From: Herbinix sp.
GTDB taxonomy: Bacteria > Bacillota > Clostridia > Lachnospirales > Lachnospiraceae
Reading direction: 5' to 3'
Assembly (NCBI GenBank): GCA_029238935.1
Contig: JAQZBN010000004.1
Coordinates: 62,001 to 126,000, forward strand
Length of the DNA: 64,000 nt
The translations under genes and the position numbers were made by a program. The notes beneath the pieces are model-generated. The model had not been told where the DNA came from. It was given only the letters and a program-made list of their open reading frames with translations, and made no database searches. Positions 34,741 to 44,485 of this stretch are shown piece after piece (positions within the stretch are counted from its first letter, which is position 1; each line of letters begins with the position of its first letter).

Positions 34741-35634
34741 TTAACTCTTCATATATTTCAATTGAAATTGTTTCGGTGAAATTTCTTTATAATGCTTGAA
34801 TTGCTCAATAAAATAGCTGGTTGTGGAGAAACCAACCATCATAGCAATCTCTGTAATATTATAATCCGAAGTGGTTAAAAACTTTTCTGCTTTTGATATC
34901 CTTACATAATTTAAATACTCTCTAAAATTACGTTTCATTATTTTCTTAAATAATCTGGAAAAATAGCTATTACTTAAGCTGCATAGATTTGCCATACTTT
35001 GAGAAGTAATTTCATTCTGGTAGTTATTCTCAATATAATCAAATACAATCTGAAGTCTTGCCACCATATCCCTGTTGATGTCCTGATTAATATTCAAATC
35101 CACATTCTGTTCATTCCATCTACGAAGTATAAAACAAAACAGATTAAATATATTGGCTCGTATGGCCAGTTCATATCCATAGTTTTTTTCCCTGTATTCC
35201 TGGTACATTCCATGTATAATGTCCGGGATTACGGTTTTTTCAATTTCCTCTTTCTCAAATATCTTTTGATGGGTTGATTCATTTAATATAAATGGCATGA
35301 CATATTTCATCTCAAACAGAGACTGCGAAGTGGTATACAACATCTCAGGTTCAAATTTTAACACAATGTATTTATTACTTCCCTCTGAAAGTGCAATAAT
35401 ATTATGTATTTCGTTGGAATTAATGAGTACCATATCCCCCGTACCATAATAATATTCTTTATTATTTAATAGTATCTGATATTCACCGGATAATGTATAC
35501 AATATTTCAATATAATCATGGATGTGTGCGTAAACCATGGTTCTTGGTCCATTTGTTTCCTGGATGTGTACGCTAAACTGCAGCGGAAATTCACCATCGG
35601 TATCTTTTTCTTCAATGTAGTATGAGTGCTCCAA
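34741..35634 (-). CDS. AraC-family regulator with cupin domain, divergent from the oxidoreductase operon
   Basis: 297 residues. The N-terminal cupin (about 25-110) has YAHIHDYIEILYTLSGEYQI and the SNEIHNI metal- or ligand-binding-type motif. The C-terminal AraC/XylS domain carries two HTH units (ITSQSMANLCSLSNSYFSRLF and NITEIAMMVGFSTTSYFIEQF). The start is TTG 35632-35634 with GGGAGG eight bases upstream. It is divergent from the three-gene sugar oxidoreductase/epimerase operon, with 172 bases between the starts, and so probably activates that operon in response to a sugar or sugar acid. Confidence 0.92.
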   Translation of the reverse strand: MEHSYYIEEKDTDGEFPLQFSVHIQETNGPRTMVYAHIHDYIEILYTLSGEYQILLNNKEYYYGTGDMVLINSNEIHNIIALSEGSNKYIVLKFEPEMLYTTSQSLFEMKYVMPFILNESTHQKIFEKEEIEKTVIPDIIHGMYQEYREKNYGYELAIRANIFNLFCFILRRWNEQNVDLNINQDINRDMVARLQIVFDYIENNYQNEITSQSMANLCSLSNSYFSRLFKKIMKRNFREYLNYVRISKAEKFLTTSDYNITEIAMMVGFSTTSYFIEQFKHYKEISPKQFQLKYMKS

Positions 35635-35709
35635 AGCGATATCCTCCCAATGACAAAAAATTGATATTTTTTTGTAAAATTATTATATCATAAAAAAATT
35701 ATTTATGCT

Positions 35710-35764
35710 ATCTTTTAGTAAATTAAAACAATCTTATATTTGTGTAAATTCATCTTTAGTAAAG
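35710..35764 (+). promoter_or_regulatory. Direct repeat ATCTTT(T)AGTAAA in the divergent AraC/oxidoreductase region
   Basis: ATCTTTTAGTAAA (35710-35722) and ATCTTTAGTAAAG (35752-35764) are 42 bases apart, four helical turns. Paired direct half-sites are typical of AraC regulators, and the region also must hold the promoter of the operon starting at 35807. The match is short and AT-rich, so confidence is modest. Confidence 0.4.
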
Positions 35765-35806
35765 CTTTAGATATGAAATTATATTTGAAAAGGAGAGAAA
35801 GATACG

Positions 35807-36892
35807 ATGGAAAAGAAATTAAAGATTGGTATTATTGGCTGTGGAGGTATTGCAAATGGTAAACATATGCCTTCCTTAAGCAAACTGAAGGATGTTGAGA
35901 TGGTAGCCTTCTGTGACATCATTCCGGAAAAGGCAGAACATGCAAAAGAAAAATTCGGAACTCCGGATGCAAAGGTTTACACTGATTATCAGGAATTATT
36001 AAAGGATCCTGAAATTGATGTGGTACATGTATGTACACCTAACCGTTCTCATGCTCCTATCTCTATTGATTCCCTTCATGCCGGAAAACACGTTATGTGT
36101 GAGAAGCCAATGGCTAAAACAGCTGCAGATGCAAGAAAGATGGTAGAAGCTGCGAAGGAAACCGGTAAGAAATTAACGATTGGTTATCAACACAGACATA
36201 AACCAGAGTCAATCTATTTGAAGAGCGTAATTGAACGCGGCGATTTAGGTGATATTTACTTTGCAAAAGCATTTGCAGTTAGAAGAAGAGGAACTCCAAA
36301 TTGGGGTGTATTCTTGAATGAATATGAGCAAGGTGGCGGACCATTAATCGATATCGGTACTCATTCCTTAGATGTTACCCTTTACCTGATGGACAACTAT
36401 GAACCTAAGATGGTTGTTGGTACCAAATACAAGAAGGTAAATAATCCGGAGTGCGGCAATCCTTGGGGAGGCTGGAAAGAAGGCGAAAACACCATGGAAG
36501 ATTCCGCTTTTGGTTTCATCGTTATGAAGAATGGAGCTACGATTATCTTAGAGTCCAGCTGGGCACTGAATACCATTGAGCCAATTTCCGAAGGAAGCAC
36601 AGTTCTCTGCGGTAGTGATGCAGGTGCACAGATTAAGGGTAGCGGCGTTGTTATCAATAAGGGTGAATTTGGTCGTCTGCTTGAGGTTAAACCTGACTTA
36701 TCCAGTGGTGGTGTTGCATTCTATGAAGGCGTTTCCAATAATCCTGCTGAAGTTGAAGCAAGACGTTGGATCGATGCAGTTAAAAACGATACTGAAGTTG
36801 TTGTAAAACCTGAGCAAGCATGTGTAGTATCCGAGATTCTCGAAGCTATCTATGTATCTGCACAGACAGGACAACCGGTTTATTTTGATTAA
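35807..36892 (+). CDS. Gfo/Idh/MocA-family NAD(P)-dependent sugar oxidoreductase
   Basis: A 361-residue cytoplasmic dehydrogenase. Residues 5-125 form the Rossmann domain with IGIIGCGGIANGKH for dinucleotide binding; VMCEKPMAKT holds the EKP motif whose Lys often acts in catalysis. The C-terminal half is the alpha/beta substrate domain, with GGGPLIDIGTHSLD (His is a common catalytic residue in this family). It would oxidise or reduce a hydroxyl of a sugar, inositol or sugar acid. AAGGAGAG lies upstream of the ATG. It is first in a three-gene operon with a second, distinct family member and a sugar epimerase, so the three probably convert one carbohydrate in series. Substrate unknown. Confidence 0.93.
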   Translation: MEKKLKIGIIGCGGIANGKHMPSLSKLKDVEMVAFCDIIPEKAEHAKEKFGTPDAKVYTDYQELLKDPEIDVVHVCTPNRSHAPISIDSLHAGKHVMCEKPMAKTAADARKMVEAAKETGKKLTIGYQHRHKPESIYLKSVIERGDLGDIYFAKAFAVRRRGTPNWGVFLNEYEQGGGPLIDIGTHSLDVTLYLMDNYEPKMVVGTKYKKVNNPECGNPWGGWKEGENTMEDSAFGFIVMKNGATIILESSWALNTIEPISEGSTVLCGSDAGAQIKGSGVVINKGEFGRLLEVKPDLSSGGVAFYEGVSNNPAEVEARRWIDAVKNDTEVVVKPEQACVVSEILEAIYVSAQTGQPVYFD

Positions 36893-36913
36893 TTCAGAAA
36901 AGGAAACTATCCT

Positions 36914-37879
36914 ATGAATATAGCAATTATTAGTTATTGGCATGTACATACAGAAGGATATACCAGAGAAATTATTGAGAACTCCAGTAGCAATGTTACA
37001 GCTATCTGGGATGAGGATATCGACCGTGGTATGAAATATGCTGAGAAATTCGGTGTAAAATTCTATCAAAATTACGATGAGCTTCTGGCAGATGAAACCA
37101 TTGAAGGCGTAGCAATTAATTCTCCTACCTCTTTACATAAAGAATTGATTTTAAAAGCAATTCATGCAGGTAAAAAAGTATTCAGTGAAAAGGTATTAGC
37201 TCTGACCAATGCAGATTGTCTGGAGATTAAAGAAGCTCTTGCAAAACAAGGCACTGACCTTACTCTATCCTTAGTAAAAAAATGTGACCGTGAGTTCTTA
37301 TTTACTAAGAAGTTCATTGAAAGCGGTGCTTTAGGACAGATTACATACGCAAGAATGCGAAATGTTCATAACGGAAGTACTGGCAACTGGCTTCCTGCAC
37401 ACTTCTATAATGAGGAGCAATGCGGTGGTGGTGCAATGATCGATCTTGGTGCCCATCCTATGTATTTATTGAACTGGTTTCTTGGTGAACCTAAGACAGC
37501 ACAGTCCGTATTCACCGATATTACTAACCGCGGTGTGGAAGATAATGCTGTAACCATTCTGGAATTCGAGAACGGAGCAATCGGCGTATCTGAGACAGGT
37601 TTTGTATCTGTTTATAATCCAATGACCTTAGAAATCAGCGGTACAGAAGGATGCCTCTTAGTAAGAAACGGTGTATCCTATGCATCCAAGCAAACCGAAG
37701 GTAAATGGGTAACCGTAGAAGATCTTCCGTCAGCACTTCCCTCTCCTGTTGTTCAATGGGCAAACGGTGAGTTTAATAACGATGGTGTAACTTTTGGTAT
37801 CGACGATGCCATTATGTTAACCAGAATGATGGAAGCTGCTTATAAATCCCATAGAAGTGGCAAAAAGGAAACCGTATAG
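36914..37879 (+). CDS. Second Gfo/Idh/MocA-family oxidoreductase
   Basis: A 321-residue relative of the preceding enzyme, 21 bases downstream. The N-terminal Rossmann region is atypical: it begins IAIISYWHVHTEGYTREI, so the usual GxGxxG glycine loop is replaced and a His-rich segment appears. The EKP motif reads EKV (VFSEKVLALT), with the Lys kept. GGGAMIDLGAHPM carries the catalytic His region. Such variants occur among family members linked to AP-endonuclease-type epimerases in oxidoreduction-driven glycoside or inositol degradation. It is likely that this enzyme and its neighbour act on successive intermediates. AAGGAAAC lies before the ATG. Confidence 0.9.
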   Translation: MNIAIISYWHVHTEGYTREIIENSSSNVTAIWDEDIDRGMKYAEKFGVKFYQNYDELLADETIEGVAINSPTSLHKELILKAIHAGKKVFSEKVLALTNADCLEIKEALAKQGTDLTLSLVKKCDREFLFTKKFIESGALGQITYARMRNVHNGSTGNWLPAHFYNEEQCGGGAMIDLGAHPMYLLNWFLGEPKTAQSVFTDITNRGVEDNAVTILEFENGAIGVSETGFVSVYNPMTLEISGTEGCLLVRNGVSYASKQTEGKWVTVEDLPSALPSPVVQWANGEFNNDGVTFGIDDAIMLTRMMEAAYKSHRSGKKETV

Positions 37880-37911
37880 GTTTCGAATAGAAAAATTATG
37901 AGGTAATAATC

Positions 37912-38628
37912 ATGGATGTATCCTTACAGCTTTATTCTATAAATCAGGAAACAAAGAAGGATTTCAAAAAATCAGTAGAAAAAGTAAGCGAGATTGGTTA
38001 TAACGGGGTGGAGTTTGCCGGTTATGGCGACTTAACTGCTGCCGAAGTAGCAGATCTTCTAAAAGAAACGAACCTTTATTCCGTAGGTTCTCACTGCGGT
38101 CTGAATGCTTTTACTGATACCTTTGAAGAGACTCTTGCCTTTAACAAAACCATTGGATCAAAATATATTATTTGTCCTTGGGCTAAGGTGGATACCAAAG
38201 AAGAAATTGATACTTTAGTTCAGGCTCTGAATGCTGCTGGTGATATTGCAGCAGAAGAAAACATTAAGGTTGGTTATCATAACCATGCTCATGAGTTTGT
38301 ACAGGTTGATGGTAAGTACGCTTTAGACATCATCGCTGAAAATACCAACGATAATGTAGTATTGGAACTTGATGTGTTTTGGGTTGCATATGCTGGTATA
38401 GATCCAATTGAGTATATTAAAAAATGGGGCAAAAAAGTCGAGTTAATTCATGTAAAACAAATCAATGAAAACAAAGCTAATGTAGATGTCGCTGACGGTA
38501 TTCTTGATATGAAAAAGATCAAGGAAGCTGCTGAATATGCAACCTACTTTGTCGTAGAGCATGAGGAATTTGATAAACCCGTTTGGGATGCAATCCGCAA
38601 TGACTACGAAGCTTTAAGCCAAATGTAA
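37912..38628 (+). CDS. Sugar phosphate isomerase/epimerase (xylose isomerase-like TIM barrel)
   Basis: A 238-residue AP_endonuc_2-family protein, a TIM barrel with a divalent metal site. Visible metal-ligand motifs: GYNGVEFAGY (Glu), GYHNHAHEF (His), LELDVFWV (Asp) and a final FVVEHEEFD. Relatives include inosose dehydratases, tagatose epimerases and 3-keto-glucoside processing enzymes. The pairing with two Gfo/Idh/MocA oxidoreductases is a recurring combination for oxidation-epimerisation of inositols or glycosides. GAGGTAATAATC precedes the ATG. It ends the operon, with a terminator 40 bases downstream. Confidence 0.92.
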   Translation: MDVSLQLYSINQETKKDFKKSVEKVSEIGYNGVEFAGYGDLTAAEVADLLKETNLYSVGSHCGLNAFTDTFEETLAFNKTIGSKYIICPWAKVDTKEEIDTLVQALNAAGDIAAEENIKVGYHNHAHEFVQVDGKYALDIIAENTNDNVVLELDVFWVAYAGIDPIEYIKKWGKKVELIHVKQINENKANVDVADGILDMKKIKEAAEYATYFVVEHEEFDKPVWDAIRNDYEALSQM

Positions 38629-38667
38629 GAATAAGTATAAACTTAAGATCAATGATATAGAACAATG

Positions 38668-38699
38668 AAACCAAGCTTACGGGCTTGGTTTTTTGTTTT
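38668..38699 (+). terminator. Intrinsic terminator of the oxidoreductase/epimerase operon
   Basis: AACCAAGC pairs with GCTTGGTT around a five-base loop, followed by TTTTTTGTTTT. It lies 40 bases after the epimerase stop codon. Confidence 0.92.
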
Positions 38700-38812
38700 G
38701 ATGCTTTACATGACATTACCTAAAATCTACTTAGTATAATTTATTTGCCATTTTCTACAAATTTATGTATAATGTGCCTAAATAGAACATATTATACCAG
38801 GGAGGCTCTTAG

Positions 38813-40345
38813 ATGCATAGCAATGACATCTTAATAAAGAATGAGCAGGAAGCAAATAAACTTGCTGCAACGATAACTTCGATTACCATCACATTTATCG
38901 CATTGGTTTATATTCTGAATGTGGTCGGAATCTTTATTGCTCCTCAAAAGGCGATGAGTATTGCCATGGGGATCTCTACTTTCATGATGCTGGTACCACC
39001 AATCCTTGTATTTATTTTTAAGTTAGAAAGACTTTGGGTTAAGTATTTCATTGTAACTGTCTGCACTCTTATGGTGGCCGTTATGTCCTTGCAATTATCC
39101 TGGCATGTCGTGGTCCTGTTTATTTATCCCATTGCAATTTCCAGCCTTTATTTTTCCAGAAGACTTAGTTGGTTTGCTGTGATCTTATCGATTCTTCTTT
39201 TTACCACTAGCCAAATTGCCTCCTTGTACGCCGGTGGAGTTGGAGATAAGAATTTAACAGCACCTTATGAGATGATTGTGTACGGAATATTACCAAGAAG
39301 CATAGAACTTCTGGCTTTATCCCTTATATTCATAACTTTGTCTAAGCGAACGAAATTATTATTGCAGAATGTAGTAGGTGCAGAGGAGCAAAAGGAATCC
39401 CTGGAAAAAATCATAGCTCTGACTGATAAATCCTATGAAGTATCCAACGTATTGGCGGAATCTGTTAAGAAGCTTTCTTCTGTTACAGTAAACACCATCA
39501 AGTCCAACGAACAAATAGCACAAAAGACCAGCAGTATCGTTGATGGATCACAAAAGACCATTCAGTTCGTGGATGAAGCAGGAACCATAGTAAATACCGT
39601 TACATCAAAGCTAGACGAGATGGCTAAAGAAAATTATCAAATTGCTCAAGTATCTCAAGAAGTGAAGAAGTTAACTGAGACAAATACCATTAACATGAAA
39701 AATGCTGCAAACGAAATGAAACAGATTGATGAAGCTACAAAGGAAAGTCGCGCAATCATCACTAGACTTGGAGAAAAATCAAACGAGATCTCTAATATAG
39801 CACAAATCATCAAAGGAATTTCTACAAGAACTAATTTGCTAGCCTTAAATGCTTCGATTGAATCTGCCAGGGCCGGTGAACAAGGAAAAGGATTTTCCGT
39901 GGTTGCATCCGAAATCAGAGCACTGGCTGAGCAATCCCGTGTTGCCGCTGATAATATATCTGTTTTAATTCAGACCGTTCTGGAAGACACAAACCTTGCT
40001 GTGAATTCCATTGATTTAAATGCAAGGATCGTAGAAAATGGTCTTGAGATCATACATATGGCTGACCAATCTTCTGAAAATGTAACTACCTCCATCGAAA
40101 AGATGAATCTTATAGCACTTGATTTAGCCGCCGTTTCCTCAACCATAGCGCAAGACGGTGATACAATATCTAATGCTGTTAGTGGCATCAGTGAACTAAC
40201 CTACAAGAATATGGATGAGTTAATGACAATTCTTGTAGCATCTCAGAACCAGCTAGATTCCATGAATGAAGTTGCGGTATCGGTAGATTCTATCAGTGTA
40301 ACCTCAGAAGAGTTGCTACAGGTTGTTAATAAAGGCAAGCAATAA
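38813..40345 (+). CDS. Methyl-accepting chemotaxis protein with polytopic membrane sensor
   Basis: A 510-residue chemoreceptor. The N-terminal about 190 residues hold about six hydrophobic segments ([20 protein letters not shown] onward) in place of the usual periplasmic Cache domain, so the signal may be sensed within the membrane. There is a coiled coil from about 195. The signalling tip is clear: [21 protein letters not shown] (about 340-360), then [15 protein letters not shown]. It would control CheA/CheW at the cell pole and direct swimming. No HAMP is evident. GGGAGG lies upstream of the ATG at 38813. It is flanked by terminators and is probably monocistronic. Confidence 0.93.
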   Translation: MHSNDILIKNEQEANKLAATITSITITFIALVYILNVVGIFIAPQKAMSIAMGISTFMMLVPPILVFIFKLERLWVKYFIVTVCTLMVAVMSLQLSWHVVVLFIYPIAISSLYFSRRLSWFAVILSILLFTTSQIASLYAGGVGDKNLTAPYEMIVYGILPRSIELLALSLIFITLSKRTKLLLQNVVGAEEQKESLEKIIALTDKSYEVSNVLAESVKKLSSVTVNTIKSNEQIAQKTSSIVDGSQKTIQFVDEAGTIVNTVTSKLDEMAKENYQIAQVSQEVKKLTETNTINMKNAANEMKQIDEATKESRAIITRLGEKSNEISNIAQIIKGISTRTNLLALNASIESARAGEQGKGFSVVASEIRALAEQSRVAADNISVLIQTVLEDTNLAVNSIDLNARIVENGLEIIHMADQSSENVTTSIEKMNLIALDLAAVSSTIAQDGDTISNAVSGISELTYKNMDELMTILVASQNQLDSMNEVAVSVDSISVTSEELLQVVNKGKQ

Positions 40346-40377
40346 AACAATATAACTTTACAAAACAATCTTTAAAA

Positions 40378-40420
40378 TATGGCGTGCTGCCCTAGACTTA
40401 GTAGTAGCACGCTTCTTTTG
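40378..40420 (+). terminator. Intrinsic terminator of the chemoreceptor gene
   Basis: GCGTGCTGC pairs with GTAGCACGC (one G-U pair) across a 13-base loop, followed by TTCTTTTGTCTTC, a T-rich tail. It lies 36 bases after the stop. Confidence 0.8.
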
Positions 40421-40667
40421 TCTTCTTTTTATCTTCATTATGTTCAAATCCGAGGAACTATGATTCTTATTATTTTAGTATTACACATAATTCCTAGTTA
40501 TCTCTTTCGTTATCTAACCTCAACTCCATCAAAATCATTTATATTCTTTTATTCACACTGTTAATACGACGTACGTTCAATTTCTATAGGCACAATCTTT
40601 GGCACATATTGAATACTGATAATCAAATTAGTATGATGAATCTATTACAGTATAAGGAGTGGTAGAG

Positions 40668-42683
40668 ATGAAGCAATATAAGAAAATAATGCTATCTAGT
40701 TTATTTTCCTTGCTGCTGTTTGCCGGTGTAATCACCATTAACACTGCAACAGTACAAGCTTACGAAGTATCCGGTTTTTATCAATATGAGAACAATGACA
40801 CCGGAGTAACTATTATTAAATATACCGGGGGTGAATTATCCGTAAACATCCCGTCAAAAATTGCTGGCAAAAAAGTTACTAGCATTGGAAACTTTGCCTT
40901 TCAAAACAATGATCTTATTGAACATGTAAAGATCCCCAATACCGTTATCAGCATAGGTAGAGGCGCTTTCTATGATTGTGACAGTTTACTTGATATCATA
41001 ATTCCGGATAGTGTAGTAACACTAGATTCCTATGATTGGACCGGAGAACAAACCTTTGGTTCCTGTGATAGCTTAACAACCGTCGTTCTAGGGAATGGCT
41101 TAACTGCGATTAATGCAGAATGCTTTATACAGTGCCCCAAATTACAGTCAGTGAGTATTGGTAAAAATGTACAGTCAATTAATAAGGCCGCTTTCCTTGG
41201 ATGTACTGGTCTTACCGGTATGGTTATACCATCCTCTGTAAAAACCATTGATACTTTTGCTTTTAAAGAATGTACAAATTTAAAGACAATAAAGCTGTCC
41301 GAAGGATTAAATTCCATCAATCGTGGCGCTTTTTATGATTGTGATAGTCTAGCTTCCATTACAATCCCTGACAGCGTAGTTATCCTTGACTCCTATGACT
41401 GGACTGGCGAACAGATTTTTGGATCCTGTGATAATTTAACAAAGGTAGTTATTGGTGATGGGGTAACAGTAATTAAAGCAGAAAGTTTTTTAAATTGTTC
41501 AAACTTAAGTCAAGTTACACTTGGTAATAGTATATTGTCGATAGAAAAAAGTGCTTTTTATAATTGTGATAAACTTTCTTACATAGAAATTCCTGCGTCG
41601 GTTAAGACCATCGGCATGTTTAGCTTTAAAGATTGCTCCAGCTTAAAAACTGTAGTCTTAAATTATGGATTATCAGAAATACTAAAAGGTGCTTTTTATA
41701 ATTGCAGTAGCTTAGAAGAAATCTTAATTCCTAATAGTGTTATAAACTTAGATTCCTATGACTGGACTGGCGAACAAACCTTTGGCAAATGCATTAACTT
41801 AAGGAACATTCTTATTCCAAACAGCGTTACCACAATTGGAAAGGAATTAACCATAGATAGTCCAGGCGCTGTAATAAGCGGCTATGCCAATTCTTATGCA
41901 GCACAATATGCAGTAGAAAATGGGCTACCTTTTGAGGAGTTGACTAGCATTCCGGCTGATCGTTTTACTTTTAAACAAAGGGAAATGCTTCTTATGGTAG
42001 GTGAGACTGGTGCACTGGAATATTCCATCGACCCTGAGATTTCAACCGATGCTATCCTCTGGAAATCAAGTGACCCTAATATTGCCAGTGTAGATAATAT
42101 TGGTCTCGTAACCGCTCATTCTACCGGTAGTGTGAGCATCATAGCTGCTACCACCAGTGGTAAGAAAGCAAGTATAACCGTCATTGTAGAAGAAGCACCA
42201 AAGTCCATATCCTTTAAATACACTGCAAAAACCTTAGCCCTAGATGAATCCTATTCACAAAAGGCTATTATCGATGACGGAAGCAGAACTGATATTACTA
42301 TTCGTTATACAAGCAGCAATCCAGACGTATTAACGGTAAATGCATCCGGCAAATTAACGTTAAAAAGTACCGGTACAGCAGTGATTACCGCAGAGATTTT
42401 TAATGGTTTAGAGGCAACCTATTCGGTCACTGTGAAAAAGACTCCTACATCGGTATCTCTATCACCTTCCAGCATTACCCTCAGTATCAAAGCATCCAAG
42501 ACGTTAAAATATAGTATTCCTTCCGGATGCTATACATCAAAATACACCTTTAAAAGTAGCAATCCCAAGATAGCAACCGTTGATTCCTATGGAAAAATCG
42601 TAGCGAAGGGCAAAGGCACTGCTACAATTACGATCACCACCCATAACGGGAAAAAAGCCACATGTAAAATTACAGTGAAATAG
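40668..42683 (+). CDS. BspA-like leucine-rich-repeat surface protein with Big_2 domains
   Basis: About 671 residues. A signal peptide (1-28) is followed by LRR_5/BspA-type repeats (about 40-420; units like LTKVVIGDGVTVIKAESFLNC) and then three Big_2-type Ig domains (about 430-671, each ending in a GTATIT-like strand). The LRR region has a second-order repeat of 121 residues (363 bp) with the hallmark LDSYDWTGEQxFGxC in three copies. The protein is probably exposed on the cell surface and used for adhesion or matrix contact. No LPXTG or SLH anchor is visible. The start is ATG 40668 with AAGGAG ten bases upstream; a frame opening at 40659 overlaps that site. Confidence 0.9.
   Translation: MKQYKKIMLSSLFSLLLFAGVITINTATVQAYEVSGFYQYENNDTGVTIIKYTGGELSVNIPSKIAGKKVTSIGNFAFQNNDLIEHVKIPNTVISIGRGAFYDCDSLLDIIIPDSVVTLDSYDWTGEQTFGSCDSLTTVVLGNGLTAINAECFIQCPKLQSVSIGKNVQSINKAAFLGCTGLTGMVIPSSVKTIDTFAFKECTNLKTIKLSEGLNSINRGAFYDCDSLASITIPDSVVILDSYDWTGEQIFGSCDNLTKVVIGDGVTVIKAESFLNCSNLSQVTLGNSILSIEKSAFYNCDKLSYIEIPASVKTIGMFSFKDCSSLKTVVLNYGLSEILKGAFYNCSSLEEILIPNSVINLDSYDWTGEQTFGKCINLRNILIPNSVTTIGKELTIDSPGAVISGYANSYAAQYAVENGLPFEELTSIPADRFTFKQREMLLMVGETGALEYSIDPEISTDAILWKSSDPNIASVDNIGLVTAHSTGSVSIIAATTSGKKASITVIVEEAPKSISFKYTAKTLALDESYSQKAIIDDGSRTDITIRYTSSNPDVLTVNASGKLTLKSTGTAVITAEIFNGLEATYSVTVKKTPTSVSLSPSSITLSIKASKTLKYSIPSGCYTSKYTFKSSNPKIATVDSYGKIVAKGKGTATITITTHNGKKATCKITVK
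41025..41785. repeat. Second-order 363-bp direct repeat within the LRR gene (three hallmark copies)
   Basis: Near-identical blocks begin at 41025, 41388 and 41751, exactly 363 bases apart, encoding LDSYDWTGEQ. The segments between them are LRR units with lower identity, and the third copy runs into the end of the LRR domain. This shows tandem duplication of a five-LRR module, with the DSYDWTGEQ block held under stronger conservation. Confidence 0.85.
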
Positions 42684-42693
42684 TATTCTGAAA

Positions 42694-42729
42694 GAGGAGG
42701 CGGTAATCCCTACGCATCACCACCTCCTC
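42694..42729. terminator. Hairpin between convergent LRR and XRE genes
   Basis: GAGGAGGCGGT pairs with ACCACCTCCTC (one mismatch) around a 14-base loop. There is no long T-run on either side, so termination may be weak; position between two convergent stops (42683, 42750) supports the role. Confidence 0.55.
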
Positions 42730-42749
42730 ATTTATGTAAAGTTCATGTA

Positions 42750-44219
42750 TTATGAAACAGCTTCCATCTTGCTTTCGCATTTTGCGATACAGCGATCAAT
42801 TATGTTGACTGTTTCTTCTTGATCATACAACATACTACTTTCTGGAAGGCTTTTAAAAAAATCATAAAAAGCTTCCGAAATACTTTTTTCTGTCATATAG
42901 GCAGAGTTGATTAAACCGTTATTATCTGTTGTAAAAAACGATATACCATTGGTTTTGTACACCTGTATGGTACTAAACGGTATCTTAAACTGCGTTGAAT
43001 TTACTGCATATACCTGATAGATACCAGACTTGATATCTCTTTTTAACGCTTCCATGAGCATTATTCTTTCCTCTGGGGTAAAAGGAATTGCGTATTGTAT
43101 TGGTAAATCTGCGATGATTCCCGTCTCGGTAAAAGTGTTTAAGCCTTCCACTGAAAATAGTGAGACTGGTCTTTCTTCTATATGTCGATACTTTCCATAC
43201 AAACTATATAATAGTTCCAAGAGCATAGTTCTATTATCCAGTTCAGGCTTAAGGTGTTTTCTAATCATATCATCGGTATAGTACCACGCAAAGCAGGGCT
43301 GCGGTTCCATAACATGTGAGATTAAACCGGAATCCTGATAAGTTTCTATGTAAGACTGCAACAGATCTCCACAGGTAATATGCTGCTCTATCAATTGTGC
43401 TGATTGTGTAATAGCTTTATCAAAGTACTGTTTATAGGTATTAATTATACTTTCATTATTATATAGAATTGCTGTATTAAAGTCACTGGATAATACGATC
43501 AGCCGCTTCGAAGTTATAATATAATAGGGCATGAATAATGCTATATCTCTAGAAGAATCATAATTATCATAATAATAATAAAGTTGATAACCGTTCCCTG
43601 CAGAAAATGCGAATGGAATTACATGACTTAATATTTCAAGATTGTAGTTGGAATCCTGAAAAGCATCTAATTTATTAAATCGTACCAGATTCCTTATATT
43701 AACTTTACCATTTAAGCTTAAATATAACTGGTATAATAAATCACTTATGAAAACATGGTGAAATGGTACCGACAAATCAATGGCCGGTGAGGGATGTGTT
43801 ATTTCATCCTCAAGTACATCACGGATCATATTATTTACAATATATTGTCCTTCATAAAGTGCAGTATCAGCATTCATTTTTCCTGAAAATGAAATACTTT
43901 TATGAATATAGGAAGGTTGATCTCCATCCGAATGAATTGTAACTATCCGTTCTATCATCGCTTTGATATATTTTCTTCCCGTATATACCTTCTCTCCAAT
44001 TTTACTGATGGTATATAGCTCTAATAATTCTTTCTTCTCTACTGGAGATAATCTTAGATAATCACTCAAACACTCAACAAAACTAATGCTTGGCAGGCGT
44101 TCCCCCGTAATCGCCCGTTGTATTGTAGTGCGATCAAGTCCTGATCTCTTTGCCAATTGATAAATCACCAAACCGTTATCTTCGATGTGACGCTTTAGTT
44201 TCTCACTGAATTTTGACAC
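42750..44219 (-). CDS. XRE-family helix-turn-helix protein with large uncharacterised C-terminal domain
   Basis: About 489 residues. The N-terminal 65 residues form an XRE/Cro-type HTH (VIYQLAKRSGLDRTTIQRAITGERLPS). The remaining 420 residues have no family I recognise; they contain no membrane helix and look like a mixed alpha/beta sensor region (YYYDNYDSSRDIALFMPYYI). Similar standalone proteins occur in Lachnospiraceae as orphan regulators. The start is uncertain: the ATG at 44225 is only two bases from GGAG, so the GTG at 44217-44219, eight bases away, is preferred. A 20-codon upstream frame with repeats lies 47 bases upstream (44272-44334). Confidence 0.75.
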   Translation of the reverse strand: MSKFSEKLKRHIEDNGLVIYQLAKRSGLDRTTIQRAITGERLPSISFVECLSDYLRLSPVEKKELLELYTISKIGEKVYTGRKYIKAMIERIVTIHSDGDQPSYIHKSISFSGKMNADTALYEGQYIVNNMIRDVLEDEITHPSPAIDLSVPFHHVFISDLLYQLYLSLNGKVNIRNLVRFNKLDAFQDSNYNLEILSHVIPFAFSAGNGYQLYYYYDNYDSSRDIALFMPYYIITSKRLIVLSSDFNTAILYNNESIINTYKQYFDKAITQSAQLIEQHITCGDLLQSYIETYQDSGLISHVMEPQPCFAWYYTDDMIRKHLKPELDNRTMLLELLYSLYGKYRHIEERPVSLFSVEGLNTFTETGIIADLPIQYAIPFTPEERIMLMEALKRDIKSGIYQVYAVNSTQFKIPFSTIQVYKTNGISFFTTDNNGLINSAYMTEKSISEAFYDFFKSLPESSMLYDQEETVNIIDRCIAKCESKMEAVS

Positions 44220-44485
44220 AATCATTTCTCCTTATCCAATCGATTTAATACCCTATACTCAAGCTCACCAATTACCAATCTCTCCTATAACCTGTCTCTT
44301 CTATCCTTGTCTCTTCTATTCTTATTTCTTCCATAAAGCTTAGTTTCACTTACTATATTTACTATATTTTACCTCATAATGTTTATAAAGTACAGGTATA
44401 TAATGGAATCAATTTATGATCAATTTACGAATGAATTTGAAGATAGACACATTTTTCTATACTTTTATCTTTACTCATTATAAAA

